Of a stretch of 64,000 bases of DNA, positions 34,313 to 45,252 are shown piece after piece (position 1 is the stretch's first letter; every line of letters starts with the position of its first letter). A program made the translations under genes and the position numbers. This DNA is from Phytophthora hibernalis (taxonomy: Eukaryota > Oomycota > Peronosporomycetes > Peronosporales > Peronosporaceae). The DNA lies in NCBI GenBank assembly GCA_012656075.1, contig JAAKBF010000047.1, positions 558,001 to 622,000 on the forward strand, written 5' to 3'. Under the pieces are notes generated by a model. That model searched no databases, was not told where the DNA came from, and saw only the letters and a list, made by a program, of their open reading frames with translations.

Positions 34313-37300
34313 CTAGAGTAGCTCTGACAGCTCGTTAGCTATCGCATACTGTGATACCAGACTCGGGACATCACGCTTGACCGAATGGGCGGGTTCCTAG
34401 GAGTTTTCCACTTCCTGCAGGCCACGCCAGGCCACGAGTAGCTCCAGTTCACCAGACGTAGCATTGAAGCGGAGCGATACAACGGTACGAACCTCAAGTA
34501 TAATGCCTTGGAGGGACACATGCTCATGGATCTCGGCGGTCTCGTCGAGGTCCGCGTCGTGGTAGAACTTCAAACGTGATCCATGCACATCATACTCGAC
34601 CCCAGTGAGTAGATAGCGGATGAGGAACGAGTGATGTAGGGACTTCGTCACTCGGAATGGCCCCACCCAGCGGACGAGCAGCTTGTTTCCTTGCAGCCGC
34701 TTGTCCACACGCGACCAGAGGACATAGTCCTTTACCGAGAAGTTGCAGACGGTACCCTTGGAGCGGGCCATCACGGCCGCATGCTGTTTCTCTCGGCGAT
34801 AGCGAACTGTGCGATGCAATCCATGGAGACTTCGGCGAAGTTCGTCGACAGCTTCACGCAGCTCATCCTTATCCATCGGCAGGTCGCGTAGCACTCGGTC
34901 AGTGGGCGCTGCCACAATGTCGTGAGCCGAGGCGGCAGGTAGACCAGTGAAAAGCTCCACAGGGGCACAGTTACCCAGCGAGAACACGGGCGTATGGTTC
35001 AACTTCGCCTGAATAATGGGCAAGTGGTACACCCAGTTGCGGGTATCAAGTCTGCTTTCCAGCAACATGACCCGCAGTACCTGGAGTATATCGCGGTTGA
35101 CGCGCTCCACAGTACCGTTAATCCAAGGTGTGTACAGTGGTGCGAACTGGTGGCTGGCGCCAAGCCGCTCAGCGAGCAACTCCACGACTTCATTTGTGAA
35201 GTGGGAACCCTTATCAGACATCGATGCTGACGGGGCCCCAAAACGCTTGTTCCAATCAAGAATGGCGGCTACAGCCGTCTGACTGTCCGCTGCGTCAGCA
35301 GCTGCCACGAGCTCACAATAGTGAGTGAGCTCGTCCTTGAGAACCAACACGTACTTAGTGGCACTGTAGCTTTCGCCCAGGTACAGGTAGTCGAGATGCA
35401 GACACTCGTTGCGCTCTGCCACCGCTCGATCCACTGTCCAGTTCCGTTGAATCACTAGCCCACCCTTGACGTGCTTACGCAGAAGACACTGGTTGATACA
35501 CCGAGTGACGGTTTGGCGGGCATTCGTCAGGGAATCTGCGCTCCAAAGTTCCACCATCACGTTGACACCCCTGTGTCCTTGGGGCGCAATGATCCACCAC
35601 AAACAGGCGCTTCAACAGCGCTTTCGCCTTCGACGGTAGCCACAGCTTGTCATCCAGCTGAATCCCTTCACTAGTCTTCACTGCATCGCCAGGGGCATCG
35701 TCCTTATACTGTTGCTGAACGCGGACAATCTCGGACCGGGTAGGCCACGAGAACTCAGCATCCTGCAATAAACGCAACTCTGACAGTGTCTGCGAGGACC
35801 TCGTGGTCACCCGCTTGACTGCAAGAGGCGCTGCTGCTTCTGGAGACGCCGGTTGACCCCGGCGCGAAATGATGTCAGCCCACAGGTTTCTTTCGCCAGC
35901 GATGTGGTAATTGACGTAGCGGCAACCCACCAGCATCAACGCCCAACGTTGAAGCCTTCCCTTCACGTGCTGCTTTACTTCTCTATCCGGCGAGAAAATT
36001 TGGATGAGATTGGAGTGATCGCAGTACACATGGAACCCTTTATCTCGCACGAGCATGTAGTCGAGATCACCACAGGCCTTCACAATTGGGTAGCCCTCTT
36101 TCTCGACGATGGACCAGTTCCGTTGGGCGTTCTTGAACAACCCTCCTCGGCAGATCAACAACTCATGCTGTTGTTCCTCCACCGAGACCCCGTTCTGCCA
36201 GTTCCTGACCTGGGTATGCGCCATTGTCTGGAAACGCCAGCTTACACGAGCGTTCCACCATTTCCAGGGTCTTCCTGAAAGCGTCGGCTTCATCGTCACT
36301 CCACTTTAGTACGGCACCACTAAGTTGTGCTCTGCGACGCCCACGCGACTGCATCACTCGCTCCAGCTTCTCCTGCAAAGGTGCAGTAGCGCGAGCATAG
36401 TCTACCATCGAGTCTCTTAACCAGTTAAGAGCACACAGGAAATGTTGAAGCGCGGCACCTGTCGGCGGCAGTGGCATCTGCTGCAACGCAGCTAACCGCT
36501 CGGGGTCATGCTCGCCACCGTCACCATCGATGACTTTGCCGCACCATTTGACACGCTTTGCAAAGAGCTTGCACTTGCGAGCGTTCTCCGTTGCCGTGAG
36601 ACGGCGAAAAACTTGCCCAGATTTTCTAAGTATTCCACGGCTGTACGAGCGTAGAGCATGACATCGTCGATCCACACCAGCACACTGTGAAACAACAAGT
36701 CTTTGAGCACGTCGTTCATCTGTGCTTGGAAATGCACAGCCGAGTCACTTGCACCTTGTGGCACCCGTGTTGTGGTGAAGACGCCGTCCTCGGTGACGAA
36801 ACAGAATATCTCCCTGCTGTTCGGGTGCAGAGGCAGCTGCCAGAAGCCCTTATGGAAGTCAAAAGTACCGAATCCATAAGACCCGCGCACGGAATCCGTC
36901 ACCACAGCAAGGTTCGGAGAGGCTCCGGTCAATGGCACTGTGAGCCGGTTCACATGCCTGTAGTCGATGGTAATTCGGAACTCATTGGTCCCCCTCTTAG
37001 CTACAGGCAGCGCCGGACACGACCAGCGGCTCTGGGTGTTGCGTTCCACGAGACCTGCACCTTCGAGTTCTGTCACGTACTCCCGTAAGAATTGGCGCTG
37101 AGCCTCAGGGTAGCGACGTACGCCGCTCCGGTAAGGTTACGCGCCTTCTTCTAGACGCACTTCAAGTGGTTGCACATCGGATGCCTCGTCATGACCAAGA
37201 CGCACTCGGAAAACATCGGAGTAATCCAGCACCAGTTGCTTTAGATCATCGGCCATTGTCGGTTCAAATCCTGCGTTCATGGCTTCACCGACAAGGCCGT

Positions 37301-37440
37301 GCAGCAGTACGTCCACCTCACGATCGTCGTCAGCGCCACACAGATCCACGTGGTCGCTTGGGATGTCGTCGGCCTCAGCCTCAGCAGCATCAATACATAG
37401 TTGAGCCAGCTGCTCAAAAATGCCATCAAGGTCGACTCCG
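34313..37440 (-). pseudogene. Gypsy pol: RT, RNase H, integrase, chromodomain
   Basis: Copies retrotransposon RNA and inserts the cDNA. Reverse transcriptase (36492-37076) has FRITIDYRHVNRLT, GTFDFHKGFWQLPLHPNS, VPQGASDSAVHFQAQMND and VLVWIDDVMLYA, where WIDD is the catalytic YxDD box. The thumb and RNase H run through 36675-35600 (HVYCDHSNLIQIFSPDREVK, YHIAGERNLWADIISR). Integrase has CLHLDYLYLGESYSATKYVL (first Asp), SMSDKGSHFTNEVVELLAER (second Asp) and NGTVERVNRDILQVLR (Glu). The chromodomain reads ILEVRTVVSLRFNATSG and LLVAWRGLQEVENS. Defects: a TAA near 37137, frame changes near 36600, 36290 and 35585, and TGG to TAG at 34397-34399 in the chromodomain, after which the frame continues EPAHSVKRDVPSLVSQYAIA to the natural stop at 34313. 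Confidence 0.88.
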
Positions 37441-38738
37441 ATCTATTGCAGGGTCGACTGACCCAGCAGAAGCTCTTCCTCGGGCGCCTCAAGCACCAGA
37501 CACTCGATGTTGCTCAGCTGCAAAGGTCCAGCAGCAGTCACAATCCCCAGGTCTACATGGACCTTCTCGTGACATAGCATCAAGTTTCCACCGGCCGCCA
37601 AAACCTCTAGCGGTGGATCAATAGTTGTTGTTCTTAGCTCCGGCATCAACTCCTTCAGCTCAGCCGTCACTGGGCGGCCAATGATATTGACGTCCGAGCC
37701 CGAATCGGGGCAGACAGGAACGTCGAGCACGCCGTTGATCACAGCATTACGAAAAGCAGGTTCACCATCAGTGGCGACCCTCTTGACACGCTCTTGCTGC
37801 CGGCTGCGCCTCTCGCGCAGCGTCTTCTCAACATTGGCCTTCTGCTCTGTAGTCGCTGTCGAACAGTCTCGAGCCCAATGTGGCCCCTTACACACCAGGC
37901 ACCCATCGCGTGGATGTTTCCGGGGACCAGAGGCACTTCGGACACCACCATGGACCATAGGTGGCTTGGGTTGCGGTTTGGCAGGCTGACTGTGCACCTT
38001 GCTAGTCGGACCACCGTCCTCCTTCGGACGCAAAGCTGAGTTTTGTTTCATCTCGCTCTGCATCAAGTAGTATTGCTGTTGACGAGTCGCTCGTTCGATC
38101 ATCAAATCGTGCAACACGAGGTCGTTGACCTTTGTTTCACGGTGGGTCAACTCGACCAACCGCGTTAGATCGACCTTCAACATCTCGGGAGTCACGTGTT
38201 TGAGAAGAAGCTTGCATCTCATCTTCATTCGTTGTCTACCCCCTTCTCCTTTGGTCGGACCACGACCTAGCATCCCCGTAAGTCCGTTGTCGTCGACCAG
38301 CCTGTCGAAACCCATGAAGTACTTTGCGATCCGGGATTCAACGTCGACCTCTTCCAGGTCCATCTTCAGCTCTGTAAAGAGCCGAGACACGTCGGGGACT
38401 CGGTCATTTACCATGCCACCGACCTTCCGCTTCATCTCCGCGAGAAGCATAGCGTCCGTCATATTCTCGACCTCTTTCTTGATAATGTAGTGAGCTACAT
38501 GCTCCAGTACCCGGGGTTGCAACGACGTCCGGATACTCCTGGCCACGGTTTCTGGGACTACGCCCGTGGTCGAACATCGCTCTGCGATTTTAGTTTCATA
38601 CTGCCTGCGCTCGCCGTGATAGCAGCCTGGCTCCACACCGACAACTCCGGTAAGGCCACCACCTCAAAGATCGGCTGTAGTACTGTCATCCTGACGTCGC
38701 CTTCGGCGCCATACTCGTAGTCCACAATGCCTGGCATA
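37441..38738 (-). pseudogene. Gypsy gag-protease
   Basis: Structural protein plus aspartic protease. An ATG at 38738 begins MPGIVDYEYGAEGDVRMTVL. A frame change near 38640 leads into GCYHGERRQYETKIAERCST and a long open frame to 37443. The zinc knuckle CLVCKGPHWARDC keeps all four ligands. The protease active site reads VPVCPDSGSDVNIIGRP with an intact DSG. A TAG at about 37441 follows LLGQSTLQ, after which the frame continues IGVDLDGIFEQLAQLCID into the region upstream of the reverse transcriptase. That stop may be a mutated CAG or the natural gag-pol boundary. Confidence 0.85.
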
Positions 38739-38770
38739 GCGATGCTTGTTCTTGTCGTCAAAAAATTCTT

Positions 38771-39079
38771 TATGACGTTGCGCGCTTGAAAGAAAGTTGC
38801 GAAGTGAGTTTATTAGCAGTTAGACAGCTCATTCCTTGCCTCACTTGCCGTACAAGGGGCATGCCCTGCCACAGCACCCTCTAGCCTCGCTGCACCAACC
38901 GTTGGTGAGATTATGTAGGCCGCTTGTTGATGCGGCACGCTGTTTACGATGTACTAGTGATGATGTGGCCCTTGAGTGTCGGTAGCTGGTGCCGGTATGC
39001 CGACAGTGCGTCGGCGTTCTCTCGGCGTCGGATGTTGGCTCGGCGTCGTGGTCTTCGTCGTCTGGACCAATACTCCACA
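38771..39079 (-). repeat. 5' LTR of the Gypsy chromovirus
   Basis: 309 bases, nearly identical to 33817-34126. By eye the differences are three substitutions and one G in a homopolymer. Confidence 0.9.
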
Positions 39080-39084
39080 GGAAC
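39080..39084. repeat. Target-site duplication of the Gypsy element (right)
   Basis: GGAAC, matching 33812-33816. Confidence 0.85.
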
Positions 39085-39288
39085 AACATATAACACAACG
39101 GCCCGCACAACATCATGTTTGGTCTGCTGTACAAGTATTTCTGCGTTATTTTCCTATGATTTGCTGCTAGACTTGCACAAGTTTTCGGGGCGTTGATTTT
39201 ACCGAGATCAGTGAGTGTCAGCCAGTTTAGCGGACAAGACGGTTCACATTAAAAAAATACAAATTATGCATGCGCGTTTGCTTTGCTA

Positions 39289-39304
39289 AGGGCCGTTCTT
39301 ATCA
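39289..39304 (+). repeat. Left terminal inverted repeat of the MULE element
   Basis: AGGGCCGTTCTTATCA; subterminal GGTAGCG copies follow at about 39307, 39315, 39336 and 39370. Confidence 0.75.
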
Positions 39305-39474
39305 ACGGTAGCGTGGTAGCGTTTTCCCTTTTGGTAGCGCGGTCTGACATAAATAGTGTTGCTGTAAGGTAGCGTGCGCTACCAGGCGGTCCAGTGCTTT
39401 CGAGGTGTTTGATTGGCTAACAAAAATAACTTCAACAAAACATAACCTAAATAGACTAACACAAGTTGGCGATG

Positions 39475-40860
39475 CTCTGAGCTCACAGACCAATTCCAAG
39501 ACCCAAGGGCACCCTAAGCCAGCACCAATCAACTCTCAAGATGGATGGCCGCTCATTATCCGAGTCCAAGGAGGGGTGCGAGCATTTAGAATGACTGCCC
39601 TGTTGACGTCGATAACTGAAATTTTGTCGTCCCAGCCCCCTCAAGACCCACAACAGTCGTCGGGTGCGTCCAAAATACCTGCAAATACGCCTACAATCAG
39701 TCGTCAGTCGTTCGAGGGTGTGACTCTATCCGACGTGGTTGTCAAAGATGAAGAATACGAGCACCAAGAGAAGATATGTACGCGAAAGACGGTGCTTCAA
39801 TCAAGGGCATTTCTGTTGGTGAATACGGCACGGGGAATTACGTGCAATTTGTAAATCCCTTGCAGTAACTGGTTATAAGAACAAAAGAAGGCCGTCAAGG
39901 AAACTTGATCGCGTTGAAGAAACTCAACGAGGACGTGTACGACAACTTCTTCAGTCCGTCATCTAAAAGCCTAGGATTCCTAACAAGCAAGCGCAATGCC
40001 CATTTCGACTCCTCAACATCATTTTTAGCGATACGTTTGCAGAGCGCTTTTCTCGACTCGGTGACTCCGCTACTCGTCAGGATCTGGACGCTCGCGTTTC
40101 TAAACAGACTTCATTTTGGACGGATGTCCGTGCAGCTTTATTGACGAGAGTGACGAGCATTTCGGCGCACTGCAGTTCAGCCATTTCTCCCTGGATGAAA
40201 TGGGCATTGATCCGTCAACGGTTGTGCCGCACGAGTGGAAAAACTGCGACGTATCTATCTTCACACGGCCAAAGGTTACAAAGTGGCACTTACGCACTTC
40301 ACGGCGTCTGACAACCACAAACCGGACTTTTATCACTACTGTGGTGGTCAACTGGATGTACTTTACCTACATCTACATCTTGCTCATCGCCCTTTCCTCA
40401 CAGGACACATCCAAGCTGACCTTCCCGACGGTACATTTTTCGACAGCGAGGTTGATGTTCCAGTATCGACTGCTGATAAGCCCGACAGAAAATTAAAATC
40501 GAATTCTCCGTCCGTAGCTGATGCCATCATAGAATATGTTCACAGCACCACGCGATCGGGAGGTGCAACGCAGAGGCTAGTTTTTATGAAAAACGTGACG
40601 AGCGCGAAGAGGCCAAGGCGATGCGGGATCAAGTGAAAGCAGAACAGGAGATGTCACTGCTTCGCTTTCAAGAATGGACGAGAATTTCGGATCGTATCCG
40701 TGCGCTGAGTCGTGAGCTACGACAAGAAGACGACCCCGAAGCTATCGCCGACCTTCATTCTGAAATCACGCAACTAAAGCACAAGAAGGATTCAATCAAT
40801 ATTATTCGATTCACTCGACCGATCATGCTTTCTACCAAAGTTCAATATTTTTAACGTTTT
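39475..40860 (+). pseudogene. Accessory reading frame of the MULE element, unknown family
   Basis: Pieces in several plus frames look like one protein: KDEEYEHQEKICTRKTVLQS or, in the next frame, VGEYGTGNYVQFVNPLQ; NLIALKKLNEDVYDNFFSPS; FGALQFSHFSLDEMGIDPST and VVPHEWKNCDVSIFT; KVALTHFTASDNHKPDFYHY, CGGQLDVLYLHLHLAHRPFL; and a charged coiled-coil end, QEMSLLRFQEWTRISDRIRA and DDPEAIADLHSEITQLKHKK. I do not know its function. Its place between the left terminal repeat and the transposase, on the same strand, suggests a helper protein or a captured host gene. At least four frame changes are present. Confidence 0.5.
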
Positions 40861-40899
40861 ATCTTGTTCCTCGAAAGGTTGTAGTGAGGTCCGGACGGG

Positions 40900-42505
40900 G
40901 AAGGAACGTCCTTTGGGGTGATCGTGACTTCCCGGCGTGTCTTCCAAAACGTGACGAAAGCTGTGAGAGACCAGAGGGACGAGCTTGTATGCGCCACAGA
41001 CGGCACGTACAAATTGCATTTTGGAGGATGGACCGTGGTGGACTGTGGGTCAACTGCAGCCGTGTGGGCGAGGGGAAGAGCGTTCATCGGTTCGTTCCCT
41101 GGGCTTACATGTTCGTTCGGAGCGAATCCATCGCTTCGTACTCGAGGATGTTTGAAGTCATTGCGGATCGAGCGCGAGCGTTCCTAGAGGTCGGCTTTCG
41201 GTTGCCTTGACCACTCGGACGCTATAGCGTCAGCTTTCGTGCAGGTTTGGCCCCAAATAACACTTACAAACTGCTGGCCTCACTTGGCTCGTCAAGTACG
41301 AAAGAAGAGATCACTGCTGATAAAGATCGAACTGTACGAGGAGAACATACAACCTGGTGTGCATCTTCTGCGGTCGGCGCGGACTCACAAGCAGTTTACC
41401 AAGATGGCAACAGCAGTTATCGACAACTGGATTGCTCGCGGTGAAACTGCGTATGCTCAGTGGTTTAAGGAGGTGTACCTGGCCGAGCGGTGGAGCCGCT
41501 GGCACATCAATAGATCTGGAATTGCTGGAGTCATTCCGAGTCAGCAAGGCATTGAGTCCCACCACAGTGTCATCAAGAAAACATGCGTTCCTAGTTCTCG
41601 AGCATCGATAAGTGGGGTGTTGCAAGGCATTCTTCCGCGTATTCTGAGATCCGATGGAGAAAGTCTTTGCCCAGACACGGCCGCGCATTTCTGCGAGGGA
41701 CCTGTGCCTCCTGAGATGATCGCTAAGGCAATGCTGTTATTGGCGACCGAGAGCAACTACAAACTAGTGCAAAAAGGGCGAGGTCGCCACAGACGCTTGG
41801 TAGCGATCGTTATGAACAGTGCCAACTATATTGTGGGTGGTCGAGGGCTCCTGGGGGCCGAAGTGGACGACGAGCGTGCAGATAAATTCCTCCGCTCGCT
41901 AAACGGAAGGTTGCCTAGAGGGATCAAGGCAGTCAAGTTCGATGCTGAGCTGTTGTCACTTCACAGAGTTTTGGTGAAATCGCAAACTTTTCCCCAGCGC
42001 TTCGAGCTAGTGCCAATTTGGCCTGCAGAGCACATCAGGAGCGTGCGCGAGTTTTTGCATTGCACATGCGAAGCTTTTGTCAGATCTGGGTCGGTGTGCT
42101 CCCACGTATTGACAACGTTATCCATTTTGGGCCTATTAGATGTTCAGGCAGCGATGGCTAGCGTGCCAGTGAGGCGGACACCCGGACGACCTCGATCTCG
42201 GCGCCCATCTTTGACTCAAGAAGAAAACCAAGATGGTTTTTACGAAGTCGATCATCTAATTAGGCTTTTTTCTACGGCAACCCGGCCAGCCATTGCAATG
42301 GCGCGTGATGGCTGATCTCACGTTGGGCCAGAACACGACGGAAACCAGCGCATTTGTTGGAGAAGTGGTGGCACTTCGAATGGATGATGGAGTGTACAAG
42401 TGGTCGGTGAAGTTTGGTGATGGCCGTCTCGTCGATTACGAAGCTGAACAGCTAGCACGAGCGGTGAACCGGGCGCACAGTCTCGACGTTCGTGTAACGA
42501 TCTAA
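40900..42505 (+). pseudogene. MULE transposase with SWIM zinc finger
   Basis: Mutator-like transposase. The start reads VTSRRVFQNVTKAVRDQRDE, LVCATDGTYKLHFGGWTVVD (first catalytic Asp region), then after a frame change near 41050 FVPWAYMFVRSESIASYSRM and LDHSDAIASAFVQVWPQITL. A frame of 358 codons (41239-42315) covers the rest of the core: NCWPHLARQVRKKRSLLI, AERWSRWHINRSGIAGVIPS, QQGIESHHSVIKK, and the SWIM finger LHCTCEAFVRSGSVCSHVLT with the C-x-C-xn-C-x-H pattern. A Pro/Arg-rich tail follows. One more shift near 42295 leads to a C-terminal module, WRVMADLTLGQNTTETSAFV to the stop at 42505. Two or three indels separate it from a full-length gene. Confidence 0.8.
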
Positions 42506-43280
42506 AGACGCTCACATTACGTGCGTATATGTATATCTAGCTCGTATACATTGGATACATTTAGTGATTAGAGGCTAGAAGTAGCGAGCGCTACGGGCGT
42601 TGCGAACTAGGGACCTGCTAATCAAATAATATTGCTTGCTCTTTACCCGTATAGCAAGCGAATTAAACCCATTCAAGGCTAACGTCTATTGTCCTCAGTG
42701 TTGTAGCAAAGCGATGCGAGTTATCTCACAAGTACGAGAAGCGCGGACGTCGTAATAGCATTGAGTATATGTACATTAGCCTAAAATGACGAATATGGCT
42801 GCCAAATGTTAGTACAATGGCAGGATAATTGTTCCGGTCGATGTCTGAGCAGTGCAGACTAATACAAGCGTTGGGCAAGTTGCACTTCAACATGTAACAC
42901 TGCAACTCGTTGAAGTTGGTTGTGGTGTACAACACACGACATAGATAAATATGCAAATGGCTCTCTAATATTATATCAATTGCTAAGGGTAACAGGTCGA
43001 GCTGGCAGATGGTGAGAATGTGACAGACGACAAGTGCCAACAACAGGTTGACAGGGCTGTAGGAAGGCAACAGCACAACAGTGCTAAAGTAACAGCTCAT
43101 AAATAGCACCCATCCCAAACTGTCTCCATGATTTTTGGCTTGTCAGCGTTGTTTGCGTTTGTAAAATGACAATATCTATCGCAACATTTATACACGCTAC
43201 GGCAGGGGGCGATAAGAATGAAAAGTTGCCGGGGAGAATTTTGTCATATGTCTGGTAGCGCACGCTACCGCGCAACCGAA

Positions 43281-43296
43281 TGATAAGAACGGCCCT
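43281..43296 (-). repeat. Right terminal inverted repeat of the MULE element
   Basis: TGATAAGAACGGCCCT, the exact reverse complement of the left end. The palindrome GGTAGCGCACGCTACC lies just inside. Confidence 0.75.
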
Positions 43297-43381
43297 AAGT
43301 TGTTAGAGATGAAGTTTTCGTTGAACGTGGCATTCCTCTTTGGAGTACCGGAGTTGTGAAGAGGTTCGTGCCTTGAACACC

Positions 43382-45252
43382 CTATAGCGCTGCCATTGTT
43401 GCAGCACCTTGTGACAAAGCTGTTGCTGGAATCCCCAGAGCTGGAGAAGGCAGTGATCGAACCGTAACCAGAGCATTAGATTCTTCATTGCTGTCACTGT
43501 CGTCGCTCGAATCAGAATCGTCACAGGCGTCAGGGAAAAGCTCGTACATGATGTGATTCACCTCAGTCTTTCTCGCAATATTGGTATACACAAACACGAG
43601 CTTGTTAACACGCTCTGGTGTGAGGCGGTTTCGTAGCTTTGTATGAATAAATCCGTGGATAATCCAGCTACGCTCACTTGACGCCGATGACGTTGGTATA
43701 ACCTTCGCAAAATGCTGAACCAGATCATACTTAGTGTTCGACAGAGCCCACCAATTTAAAGGGCTGTATCTGTTGTTGACTCGGTGCTTTTCATCTTGCC
43801 AGCTGCATTTCCCCAACACAAATTCTTGCAACTGCTCGTGAAAGGCATCTTCTTTCTCTATCTTCACCATGTGTAAATCTATCGCGAGGTTCGTAGCAGC
43901 ATCGATCAACTTCTTTGAGTCATGGCCGACCATGGACTTGGTTTGGTCGAGCATGTGCGCGATCCCCAGCGGTTCGGTAGATATGGTGGATGAGTTTTAC
44001 AGCAACGGATGCATGGTGCCAAAACGCTTTACCTTGTACAATGGCACAACCCTCATCAAGTTCAGTCCCTTTGTAGCTATTGAAAAGCGTCGTGTCCGCA
44101 AAAACCGCAGCAATGACGTCTCGATTCTGTGAAACATTACGAACGTATTTAATATGGGTATACCATCGTGTAGCTACCGTCAGCGAGAGTCGTCGACGCT
44201 CTTCTCCTTCTCCTTTTTCTTGAGCTGTTTCTGGATTTCTCGAAATCGTGACCACAGTCCACGTCGACCCTTGATAAAACGGGCCAGGTTCTGGGATTTT
44301 TCCAGCACGTCTTTGAAGAAGGTCAGCTTGAAAATATCTTTCATCAGCAGGTTCATGCCGTGTGCTGTACATCCCGTGCAAACAACACCTGGACGCTCTT
44401 TTCGAACCAGCTCCCATGCCTTTTTCATGTTTCTGGCGTTATCCGTCACTACTGCGATCACAACACCGGCGCCGATAGTGGCTTCTACCTCCAATATAGT
44501 CGACAGGATCGAGTCCGCAATGTACCTCCCACTGTGTTTCTCGGCCTTCGTATTGATTGACTTCCAAAACACGGGTGGCATTTTTGGGTTGACAAACACA
44601 AAATTGATAATGCTGTCTCCGTTCACGTTCGACCACCCATCCGTTACAAGAGCCCACCCTGTAATTCCACACATCAGCGCAATGATCTTGGTCAATTCGT
44701 CCTCAAAAGTTGGTCCAACAACCGTCCAGAAATTTGGCGTCGAGAAGGGCGGTCGTAGTCAAACATTGCTCGAAAATGTGGGTTTTCAATCACACGGAAT
44801 GAAATCCCAGTAGCAATAAATCCCATTGCAACTCTCAGATAGTTGTCCTCTTTCTTCTGCTGCATCGTCCTAAGCGATGAAGCTCGTTGCTTCTTTCGGG
44901 AATCCGTACGCGGAGATTAAGACTTCGGGGTGCGAAACAAACGATTTGTCGCCGTTGGTGAGCTGTGAGTCGAGCGTCTGCTTTGGTTAGTCGATGGCAG
45001 TAGCTTGGCGGCCTTTTGTCAACGATGATATAGGTCGTGCTGCACCCACTGAGCTTTCGTATCGGCGTCGACCTGGTCGCAGTTCAGCACATGACGCAGC
45101 ATGTTGCTCGAAGGCTGCGCATTCTTTATCACTGCCTCACAAGCTTGGCAGCGCGCATCTGGATGCGGCTTTACACTCTTCACGCGACGAGCAGCAACAT
45201 CAAACAGACTCCTCCTTTTGTGCGGCGGAGGCGCCATTATCTTTAACGACAC
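43382..45252 (-). pseudogene. BED-finger hAT transposase
   Basis: hAT DNA transposase. The N-terminal BED-type zinc finger reads RCQACEAVIKNAQPSSNMLR and HVLNC (45019-45252). The catalytic middle reads GWALVTDGWSNVNGDSIINF, VVIAVVTDNARNMKKAWELV and CTGCTAHGMNLLMKDIFKL (44180-44695). The second part (43920-44417) reads SLTVATRWYTHIKYVRNVSQ. The C-terminal dimerisation domain reads SPLNWWALSNTKYDLVQHFA and IPTSSASSERSWIIHGFIHT (43382-43954), followed by a Ser/Asp-rich tail. All domains of the family are present, but frame changes near 44700-45000, 44190 and 43950 break it. Terminal repeats were not identified. Confidence 0.8.

Larger units (their letters stand above)
33817..39079 (-). mobile_element. 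LTR-complete Gypsy chromovirus
   Basis: A 5.26-kb element on the minus strand with both LTRs, a 5-base target duplication and, in order, gag, protease, reverse transcriptase, RNase H, integrase and a chromodomain. The chromodomain after the integrase places it among chromoviruses. The LTRs differ at only about four positions in 310, pointing to a fairly recent insertion, yet gag and pol contain stops and frameshifts. Confidence 0.9.
39289..43296 (+). mobile_element. MULE-type DNA transposon with terminal inverted repeats
   Basis: A 4.0-kb element. The ends carry AGGGCCGTTCTTATCA (39289-39304) and its exact reverse complement TGATAAGAACGGCCCT (43281-43296). TAA lies at both junctions and could be a 3-base target duplication if the repeats start at GGGCC. 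Both ends have GGTAGCG words and a palindrome GGTAGCGTGCGCTACC or GGTAGCGCACGCTACC. Inside are an accessory frame and a Mutator-like transposase, both on the plus strand. A 9-base duplication typical of Mutator was not found. Confidence 0.7.

Noticed and set aside
43240..43300. Reading the GGGCCGTTCTTATCA end as the hAT terminus
   Set aside because: Its inverted partner lies at 39289, on the other side from the hAT gene, so it belongs to the MULE-containing element.
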